Positions 44,876 through 55,755 of a stretch of 64,000 nucleotides of DNA are shown here, in pieces. Position 1 is the first letter of the stretch; every line of letters starts with the position of its first letter. The translations under genes and the position numbers were made by a program. The notes under the pieces are model-generated. The model made no database searches and had not been told where the DNA came from. It was given only the letters and a program-made list of their open reading frames with translations. The DNA is from Misgurnus anguillicaudatus (Eukaryota; Chordata; Actinopteri; Cypriniformes; Cobitidae): positions 10,365,001-10,429,000 of the forward strand of contig NC_073337.2 in the NCBI RefSeq assembly GCF_027580225.2, read 5' to 3'.

Positions 44876-44997
44876 GACTTCCAGAATGATATTCATACAG
44901 ACCGGAGGATTGAAATCTGGCAACGGACTGAAGGTGAACCCTAACCCGGAAACAACACTATGAAGGTGAACAAGTGTCGGTCAGTGCCTGTCCTGAG
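44876..44997 (+). other. Candidate host exon (possible 5' coding exon)
   Basis: A pyrimidine-rich acceptor (aatttccctttattcctgtag, ending 44875) precedes a 122-bp block ending at CTGAG/GTGAGA, a good splice donor. Inside, an ATG at 44960 opens MKVNKCRSVPVL up to the donor. It lies in the least repeat-rich part of the window. All support is from splice motifs and context. I do not recognise the protein, and chance occurrence cannot be excluded. Confidence 0.25.
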
Positions 44998-45000
44998 GTG

Positions 45001-46650
45001 AGATCAGAAACAAAGTCAATCCTGTGAACCCAAACACAGACGCTCGCTTACATCAGAATCCACCACTAGTGATGATTATGTTATCAGTTTAATCCATTTA
45101 CTAATCCTGATGTTTAGAAAATTTTGAGTTAATTCAATTATATAAATACACGAAATGGAATATCGTTAAATTTTTATCTACAGTACGTTACATAACACAG
45201 TTCAAGTATTGTAATATTACACAACTTGCATGCATATACAGTACACAAAGGAGAAACATGAAGCAAATTTGCATGTATTTTTCATAAGAGACAGTCACAG
45301 AGAGAGAAAGAGAGAGAGAGACAAATGACAGAGGTTATGACACCTGCTGTGAGAAACAGATTGTGATGAGACGCAGGAGATCTTCAGTGAGGTTGAGTGT
45401 TTGTGAGATTGTAACTGTTTAGTTTGTCTGAGCGATTGTGATTCTTTTCTTGTTATTATAATAAATGAGGACAAGCACTTCTTCGGTTAACCTCTCGCAC
45501 ACGGCCTCACACTTTGAAACTGACAAGGACAGATAAAAATCAGTCGATGACTTTGAAAGCCACCAGATGCTTATATTTAAATCATACGCTCTATGTCTCT
45601 TCACTTTCTTATTTCGTATTGTTCACATCTTGTTCAATTCTCACAGATGTGCATTCACTTACTCTGCTAAATGGCTTGGAAAGCTGCAGAACATTCTGTG
45701 TGTGTGCGTGTGCGCATGCATGCGTGTGTACGTGCATGTTTTGAGAGATGTTGTCCATCAATCTGATTCTGAGCTGGTCTCAACGGTCTTCTACCAGAAC
45801 ATTACACATTACAACTCCATTCCCATAATCAATATTCACCATCTTATTTTCCACTCCAACTTTTCCACTCTTCCACAACTTTTAAACTTTTGGAAACTTG
45901 TGTCCACTGTGAGCAATCCACCCTCGCACTGACATTAAACACTGAATGGCTGACATTAAACAGTTTCACTGAACTGCTAAACACAAAACCCGGTCATGAC
46001 ACACACAGAGGTCAGAGGTCAGCGCGACCGGCCCCACGCTTTATACTTTTTCTTTGAGCCGGAAGGTTCCATCACCTCCTGAAAGACTGTCGGCCTGGTT
46101 TAGAAAATACAGACACTGTTTGGAAAAGGTCACACGCACATTCATTCGGTCTTGCAGCGGCTGCTGCTTGTTATTGTGTGTTGATGTGTGTACAGAAGAG
46201 ATAATTATGTCTTTCTTTCACCAGCTTAACATTAGTGTCACCCAAGCAGAGAAAGCCACTTAAAATAGACGTATGGAATGAGAAAGTGCGTAATGATGAA
46301 GATTAGACCGCACGGCTCTCCTGAAGCAGAATATTACCAGCAGGTGACACCGAAAATATTTTCCTTCTTTTGTTCATGCATTTTATATTAAAACCGACAT
46401 TTGAAGGGCTTCCCCAAAAAACGAAAGCTTTAACTTTGTTATGTGTACAACGCTGACAGCTGAGTACTTTATTGCTGTCTGGGACAATTCAGGGTTGCAC
46501 TACAAAAAACTTTCGATCAACACAGTTTCCACCAGTATTTAGAGTTGGCCACTTGTGACAGATCACCTGTCTGTGCAAATAAAGCATTAGTTCAGACATG
46601 CCAACTTTAGAAGCACTAACATAGATAACCATAAAACTATCAGAACTTCA
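45001..46650. other. Gene-free, mostly unique stretch
   Basis: No transposon ends. Short (GA)n at about 45299-45322 and TG-rich sequence at 45700-45740. The 121-residue frame at 45567-45932 crosses that simple repeat and shows no domain. Confidence 0.4.
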
Positions 46651-46679
46651 TGATTTCAAGAGCTCTTTTGGTGTGTTAG

Positions 46680-49400
46680 CCAGGCGTTCACACCTTACCT
46701 GTGCCGCTGTGCGCATCAATGGGCATCTCCGTGCGCGCACTGCTCTGCATCTACCCTTTAACCCGCGCTTTAACGCACCAGAACAACAACAAAAAAAAAA
46801 ACGGGCAGCTGGTGAAAAAGCAAACCTCCTTGTTGTCAATCAAACCTCATTTTAAGCAATTTTCCCAGACCAGCGAGTGTCACGCGTGATGATTAGTTTC
46901 AGTCCAAGACCTGCGCCTCGTTACGCGTTTAATCTGATGCGCATCTGTCCCATCCACGCCATGCAGACTGAAATAGCAGAGCACTTGATCAGCGCCCAAT
47001 CCACTTTTAATCGATTTGTGCAATAATCAATCATCTTATGAGTGCACGTGGAATCGATTTTTTAATGATCATCCGTCGTAAGTGAATCTTACAGGAATCA
47101 TTAAGATTTAAAAAATAGCAAATTAAGGTTAAGAGGGAAAACGGGAACGACCGACGCGTCGCGACGCGCTTTGATTTTCAATGAGATCAGAAATCTGATC
47201 AATTTCACTCTCGTGTTCTGATCCATGAATGGAGCAAAAGAGGAGAAAATCTGTTTTGTATTAGAAAGCTCCCAACACATAAGATTACAGATGCAAAAAT
47301 TGCATTTCAATTAATTACAATTAATCCATATTCGGATATTTAAGGAATGTGTTCAAAAAACCATTGTCTGATATTATTCGTTTTTGTAGAAGTGTCGTGT
47401 CATCTGCATATGGGTATTAAGACATTTAATTAATTTGTGTCTTTTGCGGTCAAGTCGGGGTCATAAAGCTTCTGGTTTTGCGCGATCGTCTTTATATAGT
47501 TATAAGAGAACTAGAATGAAAATGGAGATTTATTTTGGAAACGAAAGATGAAAGTGCCAGCTGAAGTACATGATTTTATTTAAACTTTATGGCAATTCAA
47601 CCTTTATTCAGTAAAAAAAAAACTAGAATGCGCATTATAGACAATTAACTCTCCTATGCGTAAAATGGCATTGCTCTGCGTAATGCAACAAAAACGTTTG
47701 CGAGGATTGATCGATATTAATGCTCCGTGTTGTTTATATCACAAGCATTTAATGGATAATAAACGAGGTGTGTGAATGCTGTGAAACTGAGTGCAAATCA
47801 AGCATCAGATGATCATTGAGGTTTGTTCATCACATCAGCTGGAGATATGAATCAGTTTTGCCGACGCACGCACGCACCCGTACAGTCTTTCCTTGAATTA
47901 TTCAGGGCAGATATATAACGGACCATTTAGATTGTGTATCGGTTAAATAATAATCTGTTCAGTGATTGTGGGTTTGAAATATGTCGTGTTAAAGTTGCTC
48001 TAGGTTTTAATTTGTCTGCGCAAAAACTTAATTAACGCAGTTACGCAATTCACGTCCTTTAATACCCTTGTTGGAAGTTTTGGAAACAATAAAAAAGACT
48101 GACTGCGAGAGACTGAATAAAGCCAAATCTAGAACAATTTTATATTGATTTGTGCGTGAGTCCCGTCAGATTTCAGTCGGTGCGCAAACGGGATGATTGA
48201 GACGGTTTGCGCTTTAGGATGTAAAAGCTTTACTGGTAAAATCCTAAAAGGACCTGAAGAGTGGGTTTCAGGATTGATTATGTTATAAACCATGTAAGGG
48301 GGTCTCAAAACAGTTCAATCAAAGCAACGGAGAGATTAAACCTGCTGGGTAACATCGATTTTTGGTTCAGTAGAACATTACACACTCCAAAATACCTGGG
48401 ATGAACCGACTGACTGTGTAGATATTAACCCAGCAACGTGAGATAAACTAAAACTACCCAACAAGGTAAAAAAACTGAATTGTTTGAATTGTTTCAAAAT
48501 TCAAAGTTTTAAAGGCAGTATGGATTGTTTGAAAATTCTGAGGTATTTGTAATTTCCTTCTTGCGCGTTCATTCGCCTGGTCTCATGAAAACAACAGATC
48601 TGTTCTGCTTCTCCGTGTTGTGCGCTGTAAAGAATTTTCTCAAACATTCGCCAAGTGAACAAGTAAAATGCAGCAGACAAGTGTGTTACCACAAGAAAAG
48701 CGCGCGCAGTTCTGTGGAGACTCTCACCTACCTGCTCTCAGTCGCTCTCGGGGTCTTCGCTCTCCGGGTCGCAGGTGGTCTGTGGGTCCGTTTGGTCACG
48801 CAGCTGGACGTCTGAGGACATGATGCTGGACGGCTGGAGCTCTTCTCGTGGGTGAACGGGAAATGAGGAGTGGAGCTGAGGAGCGGAGAACAGGAGGGAG
48901 GGGAGGAGACGCAGGAGGACCCTTTCCAGCATCATTCTAACATCTCATCAACACACTTCACTTTACACGCGAGGAGGGGACGCGTAAGACATGTATAACG
49001 GTTTAACACACACGCATACATGCGTTTATGCAACACACTGCACTGCTAAAATGCCGCTTATTACTTATAGCAAATAAGATTCATGTGATGTTTACGCATA
49101 GAGTAGCTAATATTTAAAATGAATGAGTACCACTATTCGTGTTTTATGTTTGACGGAATGGGGTTCAGCACCATGGACAGCGCGGGTGGGTCGATACGAT
49201 CGGCGAGCCGCGCGTTAACGCGCTCCAACGCTTCTGGATTAAACGGGATTTGAGCTTCGTGCTCAAACGTGCCATGACTGCGCAGCGCGCGCGTCCCAGG
49301 AGATTTGTGTCGACACTAAAGCATGAAAACCTTTTGGCGAAAAATGTACCGCTGCGCCTGATGTGTAACGCTAATCCCCTTACACAAGAGTACTGTGGCG
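46680..49400. promoter_or_regulatory. CpG-rich unique region, possible promoter
   Basis: CpG dinucleotides are visibly dense at 46720-46980, 47140-47180, 48690-49000 and 49180-49300 (for example GCGCAGCGCGCGCGTCCC at 49280-49297), unlike the rest of the non-repeat DNA. On the reverse strand the block 48960-48733 has an ATG (48821) with a 27-codon frame MSSDVQLRDQTDPQTTCDPE.., a stop, and then a good donor CAG/GTAGGTGAG at 48733. This fits a 5' untranslated exon with a short upstream frame. No gene can be named. Confidence 0.3.
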
Positions 49401-49670
49401 GTACCATGGTATTAGAAGGTAATACCGTGGTACTGGATTATTGCTGTATTCATATACTATTGTGATTGAATGTATTTCAAAGAATACAATATAATTAGCA
49501 TGATAAAGTCCAAAAACATTGTGAACATCATCCAGAAAATCCACTGGAGTATGAAACTTTGATATATCATGATTACCACATTCATATGCAATTCTATTTA
49601 CACACAAAAATGTACTTCAAAGAGTATCATCCATTACGCATGGAATTACCATGGTACCGTGTCCAAAACA
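49385..49670. repeat. MITE-like repeat with TACCATGGTA motifs
   Basis: The left part GGTACCATGGTATTAGAAGG and right part GGAATTACCATGGTACCGTG are inverted around an AT-rich core. TACCATGGTAC repeats of this type are common in fish DNA. Boundaries are approximate. Confidence 0.45.
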
Positions 49671-50062
49671 ATTTTCACAAAGCCTAACATCAGATTAGAG
49701 TTTATAGCGTCAGGATCAAAGCAGCTCTGAAATGAGACTAATGTGTTCAGTGTGTTTATTCAGGTGTTGGAGGTCTCTTCCAAAAACATCCTGCCATTAT
49801 TACCATATAAATATACTAGGAACGACATGGAAATAGGAACGTATACATTTGGAAACTACCAAACCACTTGGACTTCCCAGTACCAATACGTGCATTTGAT
49901 AATAATCCAGTATTGCACTGATATATCTAAACACTGAAACATGATACAACCACTGTGTTGTGTGTCTGTGTGCATTTGATGGGTTTTTTAAGCATGAATG
50001 CACCTGACATAGATTGCAGAGTGCTTTAAGATGTGAAGATTATACTGACATCTACTGGAGAA

Positions 50063-50063
<1 letters not shown>

Positions 50064-50094
<31 letters not shown>
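50064..50094. repeat. (CT)n microsatellite
   Basis: CT array with one TTT interruption at about 50075-50077. Confidence 0.9.
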
Positions 50095-50389
50095 GTCTAT
50101 GTAAAATCATTGTGTGTGTGTGGTTTATGTCTGGTTGTTAAATGCTCAGTGTCTGCAGTCGTACACTGAACTCATTCTCTATCCACATCATGTCAATAAA
50201 TTGACTCGATGTAGTTTGTCTGTTAAATGTGTGTTCAAACATGCGTAACATGTAAGTGCTGGCAGTGATAGAAAGACATTGTGTTTTTCATTAATGATGT
50301 TGTGTTGTATTTGTTTAATGAGCGGGGAAAAGAAGTGTTTGAGAGTTTGATGAGTAAGAGACAAAGTTGTTAGTTTGATCTCTGCGTTT

Positions 50390-50665
50390 AATTAGCGCCC
50401 GTGGTTTTTGATTCTCCACCGCATATCTGCATTATTTCACGTTGCCAATTTAGCCCACGCTGTCGAGCCGAGGCCGACGGTGTCTGTGTGAAGGATACGT
50501 ACGTCTGTACAGCCGCAGTCCGATTAATTGACAGCTGCTAATAGAAGAGCCTCTGTTTTTACAGCTCGGCGCCTCTCATTTAGTCAAGACGAAGCACACA
50601 ATGCCTGCGTACAATCAGTGCTGTTCCTCTCACAGCGATAGCTTTGTCTGCAGCCTGAGAAATCC
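50390..50665. promoter_or_regulatory. Candidate conserved non-coding element
   Basis: A non-repeat block with clustered transcription-factor-type motifs: a homeodomain site TTAATTG (50524-50530), a MEIS/PKNOX-like TGACAG (50529-50534) and an E-box CAGCTG (50532-50537), all overlapping, with further TAAT sites around them. This arrangement is typical of developmental enhancers. Conservation cannot be tested here. Confidence 0.3.
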
Positions 50666-52259
50666 AGAATGTAGGAATGAGAGAGACAGAGAGGAAAAGA
50701 CAGGCGGAATGATTGTGTGATTGTCTCAGTTTAAATGGACTGTCTGTCAACCGTCTGTCACTCTCACCGGGGGCTAAGGGATCAGTTGGAGATCAGGACT
50801 AATAGAAATCATGAAAGGAATTTTTGGGACCTGTTATGGCTGTAAGTAAGCCTTGTGTCTGAGTGTGAGACGGTCTTGCATTAACATAGTGGTGTTGTTT
50901 GCTAAGGCTTAGGGATTCAAACTTAGGGATAAGGTTAGGGATTCAAACAAACCTCTAATCTAAAGTATTAAAGTTTGGTCCTGCACTGTTTGCAATAGAT
51001 TTTATTGCCCTATAGACAATAAAGTGCAAAAATCGAACAAAACTGAATATCGTAGAATTTGCTTTTTTGACTTCGGTCATCTTAAGACTTGGGTAGCAAC
51101 ATCAGTTGCATATACAGTAGACTGTTTCAGCAGTAACAACCAAGGCTTTGAACCAGTTCACGGAACGAAACCGAAACCAGAAGCTTTCAAAAAATATATG
51201 TTGCGGAACAGAATCGTTTATTTAAAATAATGGTAACTGGGTTAATACCGTTATTTTTTTGTTCTTTAATAAAGATTTCTGTGCAATATGACTCTGTGAA
51301 GTTCCGGTCGTCGTTGACTCATCGGAGAAATGAAAAGGTTGCATGCCTACTCAAGCCCAAGTCTCTAATGCTCAATCATAAGAGGTCAATATTGTAGGCT
51401 ACCAAGTATCTCAAGATGTTTGTTTTTTTAATACTGATTAGTGGTAACGGATCGCAGTTGATACGTGATCCTTACAGATCACGACCCACGGTTCGGCTCG
51501 CATGCGTTTTGCGGATTAATACGCAAATTTAAACAAGGTGAAAGTTGATCATTTGCACGTTTCAAAGGCTTGCAAATGTTAACACTTAAGTGATTTTAAA
51601 CAGTTTTACTGCAAAAAGATGCTTAAGTGAAAAATTTTCTGTACGCACAGATGCACATGCGGTTGAATGTGTCCGGTCCAACTCCAATCAAATGTGATTA
51701 TCCCTTTGCCCTTCAAAGATCAGAACTCTTGATGTATAAACTTAAGAGAGAGTTGCGCTGCTGTCTCATACCTGTACTGTAGACCATTAAAATACATTTG
51801 GCGAATAAAGCACTGAAAAACAACGTAATTTTCTCTTTATGTGGAGCGACTGTTTATGCTGCTTTTCTTCCCGAAGCGCCGTTTGGAATTTGTCCTCTGT
51901 CTGTGTCTGCGCCACTGATCTATATAAATGACTGGATTGCGCATGACGTCACACTTGTGAAGCCACCGCGCCGCCATGTTGGTATACCCAAACGTTCTAT
52001 TAAATCAATGGAAGTTATCAGACTTTAATGATAAAACATCAGTTATTATACATTCATCTTCATTACAAGTTACCCAAACTTGTTCAGAGAAATAACGCTG
52101 ACCGTGTAGCTGAATGTCAAAAAATTTGTATTTATACCCGTGTCATTAACAGAATGCAGCAGACACACTCACCTTAACGGTTTTTATAAATCCATTATCC
52201 TGCCCGAATAAAACATAAACATTGCAAATAACACCAGAATTAAAAAATAATTTACGTAC

Positions 52260-53458
52260 TAGGGGTGGAACGGTACACACAAGTCCCGGTTTGGTTCGTA
52301 CCTCGGTTCAGGCTTCACGGTTCGATTCACTTTCGGTACAATGGAGGAAAAAAGCAAAACAAAAATGAAGAAGGCATTTTTTTTAAGCTAATCTTAAAAA
52401 CATAGGTGTCCTTATCAGTGTTATTTTGAGATGTCATGAATATGAACTGAAATGCATTTAACATACAATCTCGTATTTCAAAAATATATACCACTTTAAG
52501 TAATCTTGTAATCATCTTTCATAAAAATAGGGGATCAAATGTATTACAAGTGTTACCTAAATACAATTTTAAAATACATTTTTGGCCTAATATCATATTA
52601 ATGTACTAAAGAACAAAAAATAGGCTTTTAGGATGAATTAATAGGTTTGTACGACTTCACGAGGCGCTGCAATAAACGACAAGTGGATGACGTCAGAGTA
52701 ACGCGAGAGCGATTTTAAATCAGCCTCCTCTGCAAGATTTCTTGCGGTACTCTGACGCTGATGGCGCTGCGTAAAGTTTAGCACACTTAAAAAAACTGAA
52801 AACAGCTGAACTCGACATAACTGCCCGGCGTATGCCTGTTGTATATAGCATGACAATTTATCTCCTACTTCTCAGCGTGAGAAATACAAAGTGTGGCATT
52901 TGAACTGACTGAAATGCGTGTTTGTCAAGGTGAATGTGTGAGACTTGAGAGCCCTGATTAGATGTATTTCCACTCACATACCTAACAACTGCTGAACAAC
53001 GCCGACGCACAGTCCTCGTCTTTTCCACCACTCTCTCGCCTGTACTATTGTAACTGACTGGAAAACTGAAGTTTTGCCAAACTTGCGATCTTAAAGGGGC
53101 CGGCGGATCCTCACCACCATTTGCCATACTCGCTGTCGCTGCTATTTCACTCACTGGACCGTGAACCTGACAAAAAACTGCAGAGTGCCAGAATGTAGAC
53201 GGTCTCTGATAGAGCGCATACATAGGTGGAGCTCGGCTGCATCGGCGCCAATCAGAGCTTCAGAGCTAAAGCGGGGCAACAGATTAGCTGTCCATAAAGA
53301 TCCCGCGGATCTAACAATAGTTCCGCATTACATTAATTATTTTGCACGCAAGTTTTTTTTATTTTCATACCGTGTATTCTCCGTTTAAATTCATGCACCG
53401 AACCGTGACCCCCGTACCGATTCGGTTCAAAACGAATACATGTATTGTTCCACCCCTA
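52260..53458 (-). mobile_element. hAT element (TAGGGGTGGAACGGTAC ends), 1199 bp
   Basis: Ends TAGGGGTGGAACGGTAC and GTATTGTTCCACCCCTA. The perfect 8-bp duplication TTACGTAC lies at 52252-52259 and 53459-53466. Subterminal CGGTTC/GAACCG repeats occur on both sides. On the reverse strand it keeps the start of a transposase gene (BED zinc finger), so it is an internally deleted copy of a once autonomous element. Confidence 0.96.
52957..53127 (-). pseudogene. hAT transposase N-terminal remnant with BED zinc finger
   Basis: Reading from the ATG at 53127 on the reverse strand: MANGGEDPPAPLRSQVWQNF, then about 20 residues, then TVRRRCSAVVRYVSGNTSN. The SxVWxxF start and the xxRRCxxxVxYxSGNTSN part are the BED finger signature of hAT transposases. 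The usual first zinc cysteine is an arginine (VRRRC in place of VCRRC), and the paired histidines are missing because the sequence changes after GNTSN to an unrelated block starting CAGGGCTCTCAAG. The rest of the roughly 600-residue transposase is absent. Non-functional. Confidence 0.75.
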
Positions 53459-54011
53459 TTACGTACACATATCGTAAAATTAATCTTGTGTGACTGATAC
53501 ACTGTAAAGGGGGTAAATTTAGATCATGATTTTGAATGGAAGTCAATGATGCCTTCTGCCGGTTGGGTATACCAAGATGGCCGCTCGAACTCTGCGCTGG
53601 CTTCACCTCACGCGGTTAGGTTAAGCGTTCTATGCGCAATCCAGTCATTTATATAAATCAGTGGTCTGCGCGTGTGTTTAAGTGCACTTAAAAGTGCATA
53701 CACGGAGAGACGCGTTTCAAAAAGCAAGCGAACAGTCTTTCTGTTCTTGACAGGACACATACAAATAAAATGATCTCAAAATACCACATTATTCTTTTTC
53801 TAATAAAAACATTTGTTTAAGTTGTTTGCCTATAAACGACATGGCAGAAATTGTCCTTGTCTTAATTCATGTATAATGCTGAAATGTAGGCATGTCAGAA
53901 TTACAGTTATGCCGCTTACATAATGTAGCCTTTTTTTAATGTTTGATGACCAGATAGAGACTTAAGGAAAATTATGTAGAGTAATAATTTAAGTTTAATG
54001 TCCTAATGATC

Positions 54012-54334
54012 AGCCTACTTATTTGTATGTCCCACAGCTGACATGGAACGTTATTAACCGGTTCAGGAACTTTATTATTTTTTTGTTCTAACCGGTTCAG
54101 GAACGTCAATTTTAGGATTGAACCGAAAACCAGAAACGTTAAAATACTGTTTCTGTTCGGAACGAATCAATTGGGAAAAAATCTGGTTCAAAACCCTGGC
54201 CTACTTATTTGTATGTCCCACAGCTGACATGGAACGTTATTAACCGGTTCGGGAACTTATTTTTTTTAGTTCTAACCGGTTCAGGAACGTAAATTTTAAG
54301 GTTGAACCAAAACCCGGAAACGTTCAAAGCCCTG
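54012..54334. repeat. Duplicated hAT terminus, period 187 bp
   Basis: GCCTACTTATTTGTATGTCC occurs at 54012 and 54199, followed in both by 'cacagctgacatggaacgtt' and CCGGTTC repeats. The first unit ends in GGTTCAAAACCCTGG (about 54184-54198), which is itself a terminal-repeat-like end. The element therefore has a tandem double right terminus. Confidence 0.85.
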
Positions 54335-54540
54335 GTAACAACATGTTACAAGTGGCTTTCGTGGAACAAACGTGACTTCCGGTAAATTCTGCGAAGAATC
54401 AATACCAACAGAGTCGTTTATTTCTGATAACAAGCTAAATAAACAACATGTAGATTACCTTAATTCAAATCGTAGATAAAGCGTATCAAAAAGTACACTA
54501 AGCTAATGTTACTGTGTAAAATGTGTACTATATAATGTAA

Positions 54541-54920
54541 AAGAGGACGTTTCAAGACTTTTTTAAGATATAAAATCAATCCCCAGAGTACATATGTCAA
54601 GTTTTAGCTCAAAATACCATATAAATAATTTATTATAGCATGTTAAACTGCAAAAATGTGCCGTTTTGAGGTATTTCCTTTAAAATCCAAATGAGCTGAT
54701 CTCTGCACACAATGGCAGTGCTGTGGTTGGATAGTGCAGATTAAGAGGCGGTATTACCCCCTTCTGACATCACAGGGGGAGCCAAATTTTAATTACCTAT
54801 TTTTTAACATGCTTGCAGAAAATGGTTTACCAAAACTTAGTTACTGGGTTGATAGAAGCACTGGGGACCCAATTATAGCACTTAAACATGGAAAAGTCAG
54901 ATTTTTGTCATATGTCCCCT
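54541..54920. mobile_element. TTAA-type MITE (AGGGGACATATGACAAAAAT end)
   Basis: The right end ATTTTTGTCATATGTCCCCT is followed by TTAA (54921-54924). The left end is diverged: GTAAAAGAGGACGTTTCAAG. I recognise the core ('cagtgctgtggttggatagtgcag' by position 54717, GAAGCACTGGGGACCCAATT) as a widespread fish MITE. The frame at 54734-54958 is not a gene. It is inserted in copy D of the TAGACGGTTTC element. Confidence 0.65.
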
Positions 54921-55323
54921 TTAACTACAGATCGGCTGCCAAACCTCCCTTCACATAGCGTTGATCGCCGTCTTCCCTTATTTTGATAAAACCAAAACAT
55001 TTGTTATTTTTGACGAGGTATTTGTTCCAGGGTTTAGTTAAGCCACTAGCCAGACAATTAAACAAATAGAGATTGGAAGTTCAACCGCGTTCAATGAATA
55101 GTAACCCTATAATAATGCCCTATAGTAACCACGCTACTGTATCAACACCGTGACAACCCTGTCAGGTTGAGCCTCCACCTCATCTGAGCATCATGCAATT
55201 TTATTCAGAAAAAGAAAAAATCTTGCATTTGACTGCAGTTGACTGCGTTTCTTGTATAACAAATAGGTTTAATAATATTCAATCTCATCTGCATGTGTCT
55301 GTGTAAGGTTTATGAGTGGGCCG

Positions 55324-55325
<2 letters not shown>

Positions 55326-55409
<84 letters not shown>

Positions 55410-55418
55410 TCTACGCGG

Positions 55419-55452
<34 letters not shown>
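55326..55452. repeat. (CA)n microsatellite, interrupted
   Basis: CA array at 55326-55406, an interruption GCATCTACGCGGGC, then CA again at 55421-55452. The His-Thr and Val-Cys open frames over it are products of the repeat. Confidence 0.97.
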
Positions 55453-55455
<3 letters not shown>

Positions 55456-55703
55456 TGTCTCTCAGTCTGAATGGAACCCTGGGGAGAAGTCGTGCAAACC
55501 TGCGGATGATCCACATGCTCCATCAATGTGTCTCCGGAGTCTCTCTCTTTCTCTCTGTGACGTGTTCAAGTGCAGCTTAATTCTTGCCTTTTAGCGGCAG
55601 TAAACAGTGCAGCGGATTAGAGAAGAGCCTGATCGATGTCTGCCATAAGAAAGCAAAACACAAATAAACAACACTCCATAAACACAGACACACACACGTT
55701 TAT

Positions 55704-55705
<2 letters not shown>

Positions 55706-55752
<47 letters not shown>
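55706..55752. repeat. (GA)n microsatellite
   Basis: An uninterrupted GA array of about 47 bp. Confidence 0.95.

Positions 55753-55755
<3 letters not shown>

Larger units (their letters stand above)
51913..53663. mobile_element. hAT-type element (CACTGATYTATATAAATGAC ends), with insertion
   Basis: Ends CACTGATCTATATAAATGAC and, reversed, CACTGATTTATATAAATGAC, continuing as GGATTGCGCAT on both sides. The perfect 8-bp duplication GTCTGCGC lies at 51905-51912 and 53664-53671. The subterminal parts carry YY1-like GCCGCCATGTTGG (51970) and AAGATGGCCGC (53574). It contains the hAT at 52260-53458; the rest is about 550 bp and non-coding. Confidence 0.93.
51141..54334. mobile_element. hAT element (CARGGCTTTGAAC ends), 3194 bp with insertions
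   Basis: Ends CAAGGCTTTGAACCAGTTCA and GTTCAAAGCCCTG. The perfect 8-bp duplication GTAACAAC lies at 51133-51140 and 54335-54342. Subterminal CCGGTTC/GAACCGG repeats are dense. Its right terminal region is duplicated (54012-54198 and 54199-54334). Without the insert at 51913-53663 it is about 1.4 kb and non-autonomous. Confidence 0.93.
51118..55090 (-). mobile_element. TAGACGGTTTC element, copy D, split by nested insertions
   Basis: The left piece TAGACTGTTTCAGCAGTAAC (51118-51137) continues at 54343 with the same order of landmarks as copy C at 31059-31366 (GTGACTTCCGGTAAATTCTG, TTTGTTATTTTTGACGAGGT, CCACTAGCCAGAC). The terminus expected near 55090 is not recognisable. A 3.2-kb hAT (51141-54334) and a TTAA MITE (54541-54920) are inserted in it. 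Confidence 0.75.

Noticed and set aside
45567..45932. 121-residue forward frame with a Cys/Val-rich centre
   Set aside because: The centre is a TG-rich simple repeat and no signal peptide, domain or splice context supports it.
55293..55594. Open frames of His-Thr and Val-Cys repeats on both strands
   Set aside because: They are translations of the (CA)n array and have no independent coding support.
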